64,000 bases of DNA from Bacteroidales bacterium UBA1309 (GTDB taxonomy: Bacteria; Bacteroidota; Bacteroidia; Bacteroidales; Dysgonomonadaceae). Numbering within the stretch: the first letter of the stretch is position 1; every line of letters starts with the position of its first letter. Under the pieces are notes generated by a model that was not told where the DNA came from, ran no database searches, and was given only the letters and a program-made list of their open reading frames with translations. The stretch is taken from contig DBTT01000027.1 of the NCBI GenBank assembly GCA_002307185.1, positions 90,517 through 154,516 on the forward strand, given 5' to 3'. Below, in pieces: positions 44,595 to 53,543 of the stretch. Position numbers and translations under genes: made by a program.

Positions 44595-45137
44595 TCACAA
44601 AAACATTTCGCACCATTTTTTAAATTGGTTTACTGCTTCATCTCCAAATTTGGAAAGGCTGTTTTGGATTTTCTCGGGAGTCTTTTCAACTTCCAGGTCA
44701 GATTTCGAAAAAAAACAGTCTGCAAAGCAAATCACCTGTTCCTCGATGCTCACCGGACGCATGTCGCGGTGAGGAAGGGGAAGTTTTTGCTTGATGATTT
44801 CCTCCACACTGAGTCCAGTTCCGGTGTGCCGTTCGCAAACGAGGGCATGCATGGGATGGTGATGCCGGAGAAGTAAATCATGTCCCAGAAAACCGTGCGC
44901 GATGTACGGGAAAGTTCCGTAGCATTCTATTTCGGGCGTATTTGTGAGAAAGATTCCTATGTCGTGTAGGAAGGCGGCCTCCCACACAAATTTTTTGTCG
45001 ATTTTTAATTCTGGATGGTTGGTCGCAATTCTTACAGCCTTGTTGGCTACATCGCTACTATGGCGAACCAAGATGTTATAAGATGGTGAATCTTTTTCGT
45101 AGTACTGTTCAATAATTTCAAAGGGATCCATAATCAT
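44595..45137 (-). CDS. HD-domain phosphohydrolase
   Basis: 180 residues. The metal motif is H...HD: LVRHSSDVANKAV near 25 and AAFLHDIGIFLTN near 52, with a later His/Asp set in LLRHHHPMHALVCERH and FADCFFSK. Single-domain HD proteins of this size act on nucleotides or other phosphomonoesters; substrate unknown. It is transcribed alone, divergent from the NamZ gene. A second in-frame ATG two codons in is equally possible as a start. Confidence 0.88.
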   Translation of the reverse strand: MIMDPFEIIEQYYEKDSPSYNILVRHSSDVANKAVRIATNHPELKIDKKFVWEAAFLHDIGIFLTNTPEIECYGTFPYIAHGFLGHDLLLRHHHPMHALVCERHTGTGLSVEEIIKQKLPLPHRDMRPVSIEEQVICFADCFFSKSDLEVEKTPEKIQNSLSKFGDEAVNQFKKWCEMFL

Positions 45138-45247
45138 TGTTCCTCCACATAAAAATTACTTTTTAAATCTTATTCTTGATACTTCCTGAAAAAAAGAATA
45201 AGTTTGTATTTTATTCAAACAACAAATTTGACATAAATTTAGTAAAA

Positions 45248-45255
45248 TAACTTTG
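45248..45255 (+). promoter_or_regulatory. Candidate -7 element directly at the NamZ start
   Basis: TAACTTTG ends four bases before the ATG at 45260, so transcription from it would begin at or within the start codon. The -33 element is weak. Confidence 0.3.
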
Positions 45256-45259
45256 ATGT

Positions 45260-46426
45260 ATGAGAAAATGTTCACTAATCTTGATTATATTTTTAATAAA
45301 CCTTCGTGTAGCCTATTCTATTGAAAGAATATCTCTAAAATTGGGTGCTGATAATTTGTCTGAAATTACGTCCATTGTTCGAGGTAAGCGGGTTGCTTTT
45401 GCTGTAAATCAAACATCCAAACTTAGTAATGGTGTTTTTTTGGTAGATACTCTTCTCTCTTTAGGAGTAAACGTCCGGAAAATATTCGCTCCAGAACATG
45501 GCTTTCGGGGCGATGCGGATGCTGGTGAAAAAATTCAGGATAGCAAGGATGCAAAAACAGGATTGGACGTAGTTTCTCTTTACGGGAAAAATTATAAACC
45601 ACAGCCTGAGCAATTGGAGGATGTGGATGCCGTGATCTTCGACATCCAAGATGTAGGGACTCGGTTTTATACATATATCAGCACCTTGCACTATCTAATG
45701 CAAGCTTGTGCTGAAAAAGGGATCGAGGTAATCGTTTTGGATAGGCCTAATCCAAACGATGTGGTGGATGGCCCTGTGCTCGATTTGAAATACAGGTCTT
45801 TCGTGGGAATGCACCCGATCCCTATTTTGTATGGACTCACAGTGGCCGAACTGGCCTCCATGATAAATGACGAGGGTTGGTTGGGTGGAGGCCTTAAGTG
45901 CAAGCTTCAATTGGTGTTGATGAGTGGCTGGAAACACGGCCAGCCTTATTCCTTACCGGTGAAGCCTTCTCCTAATTTGCCCAACGACCAATCTATCAGG
46001 CTCTATCCCTCGCTTTGTTTTTTTGAGGCAACCAAAGTGAGCGTGGGGAGAGGAACTCTTTTCCCGTTTCAGGTAGCTGGTTTTCCAAACAAAAAAATGG
46101 GTGCATTTTCCTTTGTACCCAAAGCTCTTCCCGGATTTGATGGGAATCCCCTTCAACAAGACAAAGTGTGTTACGGCATCGATCTGAGAAAGACAAAGCA
46201 GCCGCTTGGATTGAATTTGGAATGGTTGATTCGCTTTTACAAGCTTTCGGGACAAGGGTCAGCTTTTTTTTCTTCTCCCGATTTCATGGACAAATTGGCT
46301 GGAAGTGATTCGTTGCGCAAGCAAATTATTCAAGGAAAGTCGGCTGATGATATACGGAAATCATGGCAGCCGGATTTGAAAAAGTATAAAGTTTTGAGGA
46401 AAAAATACCTACTCTACGATGAGTGA
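45260..46426 (+). CDS. namZ: Exo-beta-N-acetylmuramidase NamZ-like (DUF1343)
   Basis: 388 residues with a signal peptide (about 1-21, ending AYS). The family (GH171) removes N-acetylmuramic acid from the non-reducing end of peptidoglycan fragments. Typical segments are GKRVAFAVNQTSKLSNG near 33, IFAPEHGFRGDADAG near 78, IFDIQDVGTRFYTYISTLH near 130 and VLDRPNPNDVVDGPVLD near 160. It fits an envelope recycling role. It may be expressed as a leaderless transcript (see findings). The 3' end overlaps a doubtful minus-strand frame. Confidence 0.9.
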   Translation: MRKCSLILIIFLINLRVAYSIERISLKLGADNLSEITSIVRGKRVAFAVNQTSKLSNGVFLVDTLLSLGVNVRKIFAPEHGFRGDADAGEKIQDSKDAKTGLDVVSLYGKNYKPQPEQLEDVDAVIFDIQDVGTRFYTYISTLHYLMQACAEKGIEVIVLDRPNPNDVVDGPVLDLKYRSFVGMHPIPILYGLTVAELASMINDEGWLGGGLKCKLQLVLMSGWKHGQPYSLPVKPSPNLPNDQSIRLYPSLCFFEATKVSVGRGTLFPFQVAGFPNKKMGAFSFVPKALPGFDGNPLQQDKVCYGIDLRKTKQPLGLNLEWLIRFYKLSGQGSAFFSSPDFMDKLAGSDSLRKQIIQGKSADDIRKSWQPDLKKYKVLRKKYLLYDE

Positions 46427-46554
46427 ACGTATCCCGAATGTGTTTTTGACGATACTAAACAATGATTCTTTAAAATGACCTCTTCTGCTTCCAAACGCTT
46501 CTTTTGAGAATCAATTGATAAGGAATAGCCATAAATAGCGGCGACGTCCCGCAT
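46414..46554 (-). pseudogene. Unidentified minus-strand frame, possible gene remnant
   Basis: 46 codons from ATG 46554, and the open frame continues 17 codons further upstream without a start (containing SPEHCSYHPSPEAM). The composition (RDVAAIYGYSLSIDSQKKRL, then EAEEVILKN) looks like real protein rather than random AT-rich frame. It reaches into the 3' end of the NamZ gene. No family is recognised. It may be the tail of a lost gene. Confidence 0.25.
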
Positions 46555-46638
46555 GGCTTCAGGTGAAGGATGATATGAGCAATGTTCGGGCGATGCTTAT
46601 TCATTCAGGTTTATATTGTGTTTAATTATAAAAATTAT

Positions 46639-47604
46639 ATGAGGATTATCGCTTTTGATACTCGTTTTGATGAACTTGTGCATTTTGACAAAATAAAACA
46701 GTGTTTGAATTTGGATGTCGTTTATACAGAGGATGCCATAACGAAAGAAAATATTCATTTAACGGAAGGAGCTTATGGAATAAGTGTTTTGGCTTATACG
46801 TTGATTGATAAGGAAATAATTGATACGCTTCGATACAATGGAGTCAGGCATATTTCCACCCGAACCATCGGTATGAACCATATCAATGTGGCTTATGCCG
46901 AGGAACAAGGGATGATTGTTACCAATTCTTCCTACAAACCGGATGGGGTGGCCGAATTCACGCTCATGATGATGCTCCTTTCTTTGAGAAAATACAAAGC
47001 GGCCATGTTTCGTGGAAATGTGAACGATTATTCGCTGATTGGACTCGATGGAAAAGAGATCAAGGGGAGCACCGTAGGAGTGATCGGAACAGGCTCTATC
47101 GGTGCTGCTGTGATCCGCTTGCTTTCAAGCTTTGGGTGCAAGATCTTGGCGTATTCTCCCACTGGTAGAGTCAAATCGGAACTTCAGCAATATGCCGAAT
47201 TTGTTGATCTTGATACCATTTTTGTAAATAGCGACATCATCACCCTTCATGTTCCCTTGATGGAGACAACAACACATATCATCAACAAAGAAGCTCTCGT
47301 GAAGATGAAACCGGGCGTTACTCTTGTCAATTGCTCTCGGGGCGAATTGATGGAGATAGATGCCTTGATAGAGGGCATTGAGGCCAAAAAAATTGGAGCT
47401 TTGGCCTTGGATGTTTTTGAAGATGAAGCAGGAATTTACCACCAGGACAGGCGGACCGATATTATTGCCAATCGGAATATGGCATATTTGCGCCAATTTC
47501 CCAATGTGGTGATGACACAGCACATGGCTTTTTTTACGGATAATTCCATTGAAAGCATGGTGAGGTGCAGTTTGGAGAGTTTTGTAAAAGGTAATGTGCT
47601 TTGA
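46639..47604 (+). CDS. D-2-hydroxyacid dehydrogenase (D-lactate dehydrogenase-like)
   Basis: 321 residues from ATG 46639; the upstream extension of 19 residues lacks family likeness. NAD-dependent D-isomer-specific fold: RTIGMNHINVAYAEEQG near 75, the cofactor loop GVIGTGSIGAAVIRLL near 143, NCSRGELMEID near 222 with the catalytic Arg, an acidic DVFEDEAG and the proton donor in MTQHMAFFTDNS near 290. The last region is typical of D-lactate dehydrogenases (LdhA/VanH type). It precedes an aminotransferase gene by 68 bases. Confidence 0.88.
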   Translation: MRIIAFDTRFDELVHFDKIKQCLNLDVVYTEDAITKENIHLTEGAYGISVLAYTLIDKEIIDTLRYNGVRHISTRTIGMNHINVAYAEEQGMIVTNSSYKPDGVAEFTLMMMLLSLRKYKAAMFRGNVNDYSLIGLDGKEIKGSTVGVIGTGSIGAAVIRLLSSFGCKILAYSPTGRVKSELQQYAEFVDLDTIFVNSDIITLHVPLMETTTHIINKEALVKMKPGVTLVNCSRGELMEIDALIEGIEAKKIGALALDVFEDEAGIYHQDRRTDIIANRNMAYLRQFPNVVMTQHMAFFTDNSIESMVRCSLESFVKGNVL

Positions 47605-47672
47605 TCTGTAAACGTATTTATTTTTAGATATATAAGTAGATAAAGTAATAGGAAAATAAAATAAATCATTGA

Positions 47673-48869
47673 ATGTTTGAGAATATAGAAGAATATGCCG
47701 GAGATTCCATCTTGTCTTTGATGGAGGCATATAAGTCCGATCCCCGTACAGAAAAAGTAAACTTAAGTATCGGTCTTTATTACAACGCAGATGGAATCAT
47801 TCCACAGTTAGGTAGTGTTGCCAAGGCGAGGGTGGCATATTTTGAAGAAGAAAAAGGTCCTTCGCTCTATTTGCCGATGGATGGAATGGCGACTTATTGC
47901 CGAGAGATACAAAAACTGCTTTTTGGCGAAGATTCAATAGCTTTCAAAGACAAACGTGTGGCAACGATTCAAAGCCTTGGCGGCTCGGGAGCCTTGAGGG
48001 TGGGGGCTGATTTTTTGTTTCGTTGGTTTCCCCAATCGAAAGTTTATGTGAGCAATCCCACCTGGGAAAACCACAAGTCTATTTTTCGTGGAGCTGGTTT
48101 TGATGTTGGGGAATATCCTTATTTTGATGAAGTGACGCGAGGTGTGGATTTTCCTGCAATAATTGATTTCATGAACAGACTCAACAAATGGGATATCGTT
48201 TTGCTCCATCCTTGTTGCCACAATCCCACCGGAGCAGATCTTACAAATGCCCAATGGGACGAACTGATTGCTGTGCTGAAAGAGCGTGAATTGGTGCCAT
48301 TTTTGGACATGGCATACCAAGGTCTTGGCGATGGGTTGAATGAAGATCGTTATGCGATACGTGCGATGGCTGATTCGGGCTTGGTGTTTTTTGTCAGCAA
48401 CTCGTTTTCTAAAATATTTTCGCTTTATGGGGAAAGGGTAGGAGGCTTGTCGGTGGTGTGTGAAGGTGCAAAAACCGCACGGACGGTTCAAGGACAACTC
48501 AAAGCTACTGTCCGCCGGAATTATTCCAGCCCACCTTCCTTTGGTGGGCATTTGATTTCGCGCGTTTTGAGTAGTGAAATTTTAAGCAAGCAATGGTTTA
48601 GCGAAGTGGAGGAAATGCGTACCCGCATTATTTCGATGCGTCAAAAGCTTGTCAGGCAAATTGTTGATTTGGGTGGTGATCCATCACGCTATCAATATTT
48701 GTTGAACCAGCGGGGAATGTTCAGCTACACTGGATACACGCCGGAACAAGCCCACAAACTGAGGGAAAACTCTGCCATCTATATCATCGACACGGGGCGA
48801 ATCTGTTTGGCGGGACTGAATGACCAAAACTTGCCAAAAGTGGCTCAAGCGATGTATGATTTGGGTTAA
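47673..48869 (+). CDS. Aromatic/aspartate amino acid aminotransferase (class I)
   Basis: 398 residues. It is a PLP enzyme of the AspC/TyrB group: VNLSIGLYYNADGIIP near 29, SLGGSGALRVGADFL near 102 for phosphate binding, LLHPCCHNPTGADLT near 176 with the conserved Asn, and the PLP Lys in NSFSKIFSLYGERVGGL near 246. The long YY-type N-terminal segment and overall length fit tyrosine/aromatic aminotransferases. Its position behind the 2-hydroxyacid dehydrogenase suggests transamination followed by keto-acid reduction, an inference. Confidence 0.9.
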   Translation: MFENIEEYAGDSILSLMEAYKSDPRTEKVNLSIGLYYNADGIIPQLGSVAKARVAYFEEEKGPSLYLPMDGMATYCREIQKLLFGEDSIAFKDKRVATIQSLGGSGALRVGADFLFRWFPQSKVYVSNPTWENHKSIFRGAGFDVGEYPYFDEVTRGVDFPAIIDFMNRLNKWDIVLLHPCCHNPTGADLTNAQWDELIAVLKERELVPFLDMAYQGLGDGLNEDRYAIRAMADSGLVFFVSNSFSKIFSLYGERVGGLSVVCEGAKTARTVQGQLKATVRRNYSSPPSFGGHLISRVLSSEILSKQWFSEVEEMRTRIISMRQKLVRQIVDLGGDPSRYQYLLNQRGMFSYTGYTPEQAHKLRENSAIYIIDTGRICLAGLNDQNLPKVAQAMYDLG

Positions 48870-48879
48870 GGAGATTGAA

Positions 48880-48921
48880 TAGCTGTCAGCTTTTTTTAGA
48901 AACGAAAAAAGCTGACAGCTA
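48880..48921. terminator. 17-bp perfect hairpin after the aminotransferase gene
   Basis: Arms 48880-48896 and 48905-48921 are perfect complements (TAGCTGTCAGC plus six T, and the reverse complement) with an 8-nt loop, 11 bases past the stop codon. The T run lies inside the stem rather than after it. Confidence 0.65.
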
Positions 48922-48955
48922 ATGGCTAAGAGCTTCATCTTATATACTTAAAACT

Positions 48956-49846
48956 ATGATGAACCAAAACGAAGCTAAAAACACGGTTTTATTCAGCTTG
49001 GCCTTGAATGCCTTCTTGGCTGCGGCGAAGTTCACGGTAGGTGTATTGGGCAATTCTTTCGCCATAATAGCCGATGCTATTGAAAGCACCGCTGATATTT
49101 TTTCATCGTTTGTGGTCTTTCTTGGATTGAAGATTTCAACGAAGCCTTCAGACGAAAAACACCCTTACGGACATGGAAAAATAGAACCATTGATCACATT
49201 CATTGTGGTTGCATTTTTGGCATTCTCTTCCTTTATCATAGCCATGGAAGCGATAAAAAACATTCGCACGCCTCACGAGATGCCCAAATCGTTCACCTTG
49301 ATCTTCCTTCTGTTAGTGATTCTGTTCAAGGAATTATCTTTCCAATATGTGAACAAAAAAGGCAAAAAATTGAATAGCACTTCCATTAAAGCAGATGCTT
49401 GGCACCATCGCAGCGATGCTATCACTTCGGTGGCTGCATTTATAGGAATCTGTATTGCCTTGATTGGAGGCAAAGGCTGGGAGAATGCAGATGATTGGGC
49501 TGCTTTGGTTGCTTCGGGACTCATCTTGTACAACGCTTATTTGATATTTCGTCCGGCTTTGGGAGAATTGCTCGACGAGCAGAAGTACGATGATTTGATT
49601 CAACAAATCAAAGCGGCGGCACTCGAAGTTTCCGGCGTGGAAAACACGGAGAAATGTTATATCCGCAAATTCGGCATGAACTATTTTGTGGATATTCATG
49701 TCCGAGTCAATCGGCATATCTCGGTGGAAGAGGGGCACAACATTGCCCATCATTTAAAGAATCATCTTGTTGACGTATTTCCTTATATAGAGGGAGTTAT
49801 GACCCATGTGGAACCTATGGTAGATGATTCCAGCCCTGTGCCTTGA
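48956..49846 (+). CDS. Cation diffusion facilitator (CDF) metal transporter
   Basis: 296 residues with six predicted helices and a cytoplasmic C-terminal domain. Metal-site pairs are seen as DAIESTADIFSSFVVF near 40 and DAWHHRSDAITS near 145; HPYGHGKIEPL near 67 is the family's His-rich loop. The C-terminal metallochaperone-like domain runs from about 215 (VSGVENTEKCYIRKFG). It exports Zn, Fe or Mn by proton exchange. The 3' end overlaps the convergent thiL gene by 32 bases. Confidence 0.93.
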   Translation: MMNQNEAKNTVLFSLALNAFLAAAKFTVGVLGNSFAIIADAIESTADIFSSFVVFLGLKISTKPSDEKHPYGHGKIEPLITFIVVAFLAFSSFIIAMEAIKNIRTPHEMPKSFTLIFLLLVILFKELSFQYVNKKGKKLNSTSIKADAWHHRSDAITSVAAFIGICIALIGGKGWENADDWAALVASGLILYNAYLIFRPALGELLDEQKYDDLIQQIKAAALEVSGVENTEKCYIRKFGMNYFVDIHVRVNRHISVEEGHNIAHHLKNHLVDVFPYIEGVMTHVEPMVDDSSPVP

Positions 49847-50837
49847 TCTCAATCTCGGCATTGTCGCGGGTCAGAAGGTATTTGCCAAGCGAAGCCGAGG
49901 TGATGTGTCCTATAACATGAACTCCCTTCAAAGTAGAAACTTTGTCGTGCAGGTGTAAGGGGACGGTGAAAATCAGTTCGTAGTCTTCTCCGCCGCTAAG
50001 GGCAACAGTGGTCACGTTCAGGTTAAACTGTTCTGCCATCACAGCCGTTTGGTAGTCGATGGGGATTCGTTCTTCAAACAAACGGCAACCCACTTCGCTT
50101 TGTTTGCAGATATGCAGGATCTCGGATGAAAGTCCATCCGAAATGTCCATCATCGATGTCGGCGCAATGCCCTCTTTTGCCAAGGCTTCGATAATATCTT
50201 TCCGTGCTTCCGGTTTCAATTGCCTTTCCAACAGGTATTCTTTTCCGGCAAAATCGGGTGCGAAATCCGCCTTTCCGTCAAATACCGCCTTTTCACGTTC
50301 CAAGAGTTGAAGGCCCATGTAAGCCGCTCCCAAATCTCCAGAAACGCATATCAGATCCGTGTCTTTGGCTCCATTGCGATAGACGATTTTGTCTTTTTCA
50401 CCTTCGCCAAGGCAAGTGATGCTAATGGTCAGTCCCGTGAGCGACGAGGTGGTGTCTCCACCTATGAGGTCCACGCCATAGACCTCGCAAGCCAGTTGCA
50501 ATCCCTCGTAGAAATCTTCCAAGTCTTCCACCGAAAAGCGTTTGGAGATTCCCAACGAAACGGTGATCTGCTTGGGTTGGCCGTTCATGGCGTAAATATC
50601 AGAGAAGTTGACCACTGCTGATTTGTAGCCCAAATGCTTGAGCGGTACATAGGTGAGGTCGAAGTGGATTCCTTCGAGCAACAAATCGGTTGTCACCAGC
50701 ACTTCTTTTTCCGGATAATGAAGCACTGCCGCATCGTCGCCTACACCTTTTAGGGATGATTCGTTTTTTAGCTTGATATCTTTTGTGAGGTGTTCTATAA
50801 GCCCGAATTCGCCGAGCGTAGATATTTCTGTGCGCAT
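49815..50837 (-). CDS. thiL: Thiamine-monophosphate kinase
   Basis: 340 residues. It phosphorylates thiamine monophosphate to the active diphosphate, completing the pathway of the thiM-thiE-thiD operon 25 kb away. GVGDDAAVLHYPEKEVLVTT near 31-50 and GGDTTSSLTGLTISITCLGE near 125 are the AIR-synthase-like ATP motifs; MDISDGLSSEIL near 222 and GGEDYELIF near 275 follow. It lies at the end of the sppA-lpxK-punA set but is separated from punA by an endonuclease-like remnant. Confidence 0.95.
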   Translation of the reverse strand: MRTEISTLGEFGLIEHLTKDIKLKNESSLKGVGDDAAVLHYPEKEVLVTTDLLLEGIHFDLTYVPLKHLGYKSAVVNFSDIYAMNGQPKQITVSLGISKRFSVEDLEDFYEGLQLACEVYGVDLIGGDTTSSLTGLTISITCLGEGEKDKIVYRNGAKDTDLICVSGDLGAAYMGLQLLEREKAVFDGKADFAPDFAGKEYLLERQLKPEARKDIIEALAKEGIAPTSMMDISDGLSSEILHICKQSEVGCRLFEERIPIDYQTAVMAEQFNLNVTTVALSGGEDYELIFTVPLHLHDKVSTLKGVHVIGHITSASLGKYLLTRDNAEIEIKAQGWNHLP

Positions 50838-50877
50838 ATGTTTTTTTGATTTATAACTTTTGGGTAAGCCTGTCTAA

Positions 50878-51492
50878 TTACATTTTAGATATAACGTCAT
50901 TCCATCCTTTTTTATGTTCAAACTTCAAGGCGGAGTCTGTTTCAAGAAGGCATACGTAATTTTCTATAAAAATGGATGTGTCAGATAGCAACCTTAAATA
51001 ATATTTTAGCGAATGCACAAGGCCGTTGGCAATCACATGGCAACCATGAATGTTTTTGATCCGCTCTATTTCTTTATCAATTGTATCTTTCTCCGAAGCA
51101 TCTATGTCAGATGTTGAAAGAAGATAGTAACGGGATACTTGAGTGCTTTTAAATTTTTCGAAAGCATCCCTCACAAGTTGTGCTGTAATGGGAATCCCGT
51201 GCTTTACCTCTACCGCTTCAAAAGGTTTTCCTTTTTCATCCATTATATCAATATCACCGATTCTGCCACTCCGTGCATCTGCCGAAGTATGGCTCTCTAT
51301 TGCAAGTAAAGTGGCTCCTTCAAATCTTTTGGCTTCTTTTATTAAGCATTGATAAACAGCATACAGGGCTAATACGGGAAGACGCGATGCTCCTTCTGCG
51401 GAATATTTTCGGTTAAAATGCTTTGATAGCAAATCGATAATAGACGAGATGGGCAAATTGTGAGGTTTAGCCAAGGCGATTACCGTTTTCAT
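50878..51492 (-). pseudogene. Restriction-endonuclease-like PD-(D/E)xK remnant
   Basis: 204 residues from ATG 51492 (MKTVIALAKP); a start at 51540 adds 16 unlikely residues. The nuclease core is visible: ESHTSADARSGRIGDIDIMD near 85, then EAVEVKHGIPIT near 110, giving the D...ExK metal site, and FKSTQVSRYYLLSTSD follows. This resembles the C-terminal part of type II restriction enzymes. No methyltransferase is adjacent. A 40-codon frame just upstream (51467-51589) overlaps it out of frame and may be its shifted N-terminal part. It interrupts punA-thiL. Confidence 0.6.
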
Positions 51493-51589
51493 GGTGATGC
51501 AAATAGTGTGTGAAATATGCCAAATCTTCAGTGTTTCCATTTAAGGATTCAACTTTTAGCTTTTCGCGTAGTGTTGAATATTCTATCAT
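51467..51589 (-). pseudogene. Short out-of-frame segment upstream of the endonuclease remnant
   Basis: 40 codons starting MIEYSTLREKLKVESLNGNT and ending HHHENGNRLG, with an AGGGAG about 15 bases before the ATG. It overlaps the start of the nuclease frame by 26 bases in another frame. Joining HHHENG to VIALAKP by a frameshift would give a longer, continuous protein. I read it as the 5' remnant of the same gene. Confidence 0.4.
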
Positions 51590-51639
51590 TTTTATAAGTC
51601 TATATTTTCTCCCTTATTGTTTATAATAATCTACTTCTC

Positions 51640-52452
51640 TCAGATCCTCTCCACCACGGTCCGGATAATTTCCGCCATCTTGGGTTGGGCTATTTTAGCG
51701 GCTTCCTGCACCTCTTCGTGCGTCACTTCCACGATTTTGCCGATAACGCCCAAGTCCGTGATAATGGAAAATGCGAGCACTTTCATCTTGGCATGGTTGG
51801 CTACAATCACTTCGGGAACAGTGGACATTCCGACTGCATCGCCGCCGATGATACGGAAATAATTGTATTCGGCAGGGGTTTCAAAAGTTGGACCTTGTGT
51901 ACCCACATACACTCCGTGTTGAAGCTTGATGTTTTTTTCTTTCGCAATATCAATTGCAAGCAGGCGCAACTCCTTGTCGTAAGCTTCACTCATGTCGGGG
52001 AAACGGGTGCCTAGTTCGTTGAAGTTTTTTCCACGAAGCGGATGTTCGGGGAAGAGGTTGATGTGGTCGTCAATCAACATGATGTCGCCCACATCGAAGC
52101 TGCCGTTCATGCCGCCTGCTGCATTGGAAACAAACAGATATTCTACGCCCAAAGCTTTGAAAACACGTATCGGAAATGTCACCTGTTTCATGTCGTAGCC
52201 TTCGTAGAAATGGAAACGGCCTTGCATGGCAATCACCCGCTTGGCTCCCAGTTTGCCAAAAATCAATTTGCCGCTGTGCCCTTCCACGGTTGACACCGGG
52301 AAATTGGGGATATCTTCGTAAGGGATAATTTCTTGGTCTGTGATTTCGGCTGCCAATTCGCCTAATCCTGTGCCTAAAATAATAGCATATGCTGGAATGT
52401 CAGAGACTTTACTCTTGATGTAGTTGGCCGTTTCTTGTATTTTTCCTAACAT
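51640..52452 (-). CDS. punA: Purine-nucleoside phosphorylase (PNP, trimeric class)
   Basis: 270 residues. It cleaves inosine and guanosine with phosphate. IILGTGLGELAAEI near 24 and the phosphate-binding VEGHSGKLIFGKLG near 55 are present, with MQGRFHFYEGYDM near 75, SNAAGGMNGSFDVGD near 108 and GPTFETPAEYNYFRIIGGDAVGMS near 187 (read as two parts). All fit the eukaryote-like trimeric PNP. It overlaps lpxK by 44 bases, so the two are coupled. Confidence 0.94.
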   Translation of the reverse strand: MLGKIQETANYIKSKVSDIPAYAIILGTGLGELAAEITDQEIIPYEDIPNFPVSTVEGHSGKLIFGKLGAKRVIAMQGRFHFYEGYDMKQVTFPIRVFKALGVEYLFVSNAAGGMNGSFDVGDIMLIDDHINLFPEHPLRGKNFNELGTRFPDMSEAYDKELRLLAIDIAKEKNIKLQHGVYVGTQGPTFETPAEYNYFRIIGGDAVGMSTVPEVIVANHAKMKVLAFSIITDLGVIGKIVEVTHEEVQEAAKIAQPKMAEIIRTVVERI

Positions 52453-53533
52453 GATTCAATATTTTTTTATTAAACTGTATTTGTTCTTCTTCGTTTAAAA
52501 ATACCACTTTGATCGGGATATAATAGATGAACGGCATGATATCCTCAGGCAGATTTTTGAAAGATGACAACCTTACGGCATCCTTTTCCGTCATCACAAT
52601 AATCCCTTTGTTTTCTGTTAATTCGCTGAATTGGTCGGTAATGGTTTCAATGTCGTATTCCGTGAAATTGTGATGGTCGGGAAACGCAATGTGCGTTATC
52701 TTAGTTGAATATTCGTTTAGCTTTTTCAGAAGCGGCTCTGGCGCGGCGATTCCTGTAACCAGAAGAATCTCTTTTCCAACCAATGCCGGCAAATCAAGTT
52801 CTTCTTTGTTGTTCTTATCCAATGGGATCAACTGCCCGTATGACATCGATGTGAACATCAGGCTTTGGTAGGGAAACAACCGGAAGCTGTTGGATGCTAT
52901 CCGCATATCTATCGGCTTCATTTCCTTTGGACATTTGGTGACAAGCACAATGTTCGTCCTCACCAGGCCGTTGAGGGATTCCCGCAAACCGCCGGCCGGC
53001 AATAGCTTGTCTTCATACACGGGGCGGTTGTAATCGGACAAGACAATGGAATACGATGGTTTAACCCACCGGTGCTGGAATCCATCGTCCAACAGGATTA
53101 CTTCTGGTTTTTCACTTTCGGGAAGTTGCAGGAGTTTTTCAATTCCATCTTGTCTGTCTTTGTCAACAGCCACTAGTACATCGGGAAATTTTCTTTTTAT
53201 TTGGAATGGTTCGTCGCCAATCTCCGAATAGCCAGATTGCTGATTGGCAAGTATGAAGCCTGCCGTTTGCCGTTTGTAGCCTCTGCTCAGGACTGCTACT
53301 TTGTACTTTGGCATAAGCAGTTCGATTAAATATTCGATGTGTGGGGTTTTTCCAGTTCCCCCCACTGTGAGATTACCAACACAAATGATGGAAATTTGCG
53401 GATAGCTTTGGTGTTTAAAAATATTCCAGTCAAATAATTTGTTACGGGCCGACACAACAATGCCATATAGCCATGATAGTGGCAATAACGAGCCTTTGAT
53501 GTGTTCTTTTTTTTCCATTGAGTCTTTTTTCAA
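52409..53533 (-). CDS. lpxK: Tetraacyldisaccharide 4'-kinase
   Basis: 374-residue inner-membrane enzyme that phosphorylates the lipid A precursor, confirming an outer membrane with lipid A. The N-terminal hydrophobic anchor (LLPLSWLYGIVVSARNKLF) is followed by the P-loop VGNLTVGGTGKTPHIEYLIE near 48, and SRGYKRQT and ILLDDGFQHRWVKPS motifs near 80 and 146. The 3' 44 bases are shared with punA. It lies 10 bases after sppA. Confidence 0.94.
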   Translation of the reverse strand: MKKDSMEKKEHIKGSLLPLSWLYGIVVSARNKLFDWNIFKHQSYPQISIICVGNLTVGGTGKTPHIEYLIELLMPKYKVAVLSRGYKRQTAGFILANQQSGYSEIGDEPFQIKRKFPDVLVAVDKDRQDGIEKLLQLPESEKPEVILLDDGFQHRWVKPSYSIVLSDYNRPVYEDKLLPAGGLRESLNGLVRTNIVLVTKCPKEMKPIDMRIASNSFRLFPYQSLMFTSMSYGQLIPLDKNNKEELDLPALVGKEILLVTGIAAPEPLLKKLNEYSTKITHIAFPDHHNFTEYDIETITDQFSELTENKGIIVMTEKDAVRLSSFKNLPEDIMPFIYYIPIKVVFLNEEEQIQFNKKILNHVRKNTRNGQLHQE

Positions 53534-53543
53534 AACAATTTAA

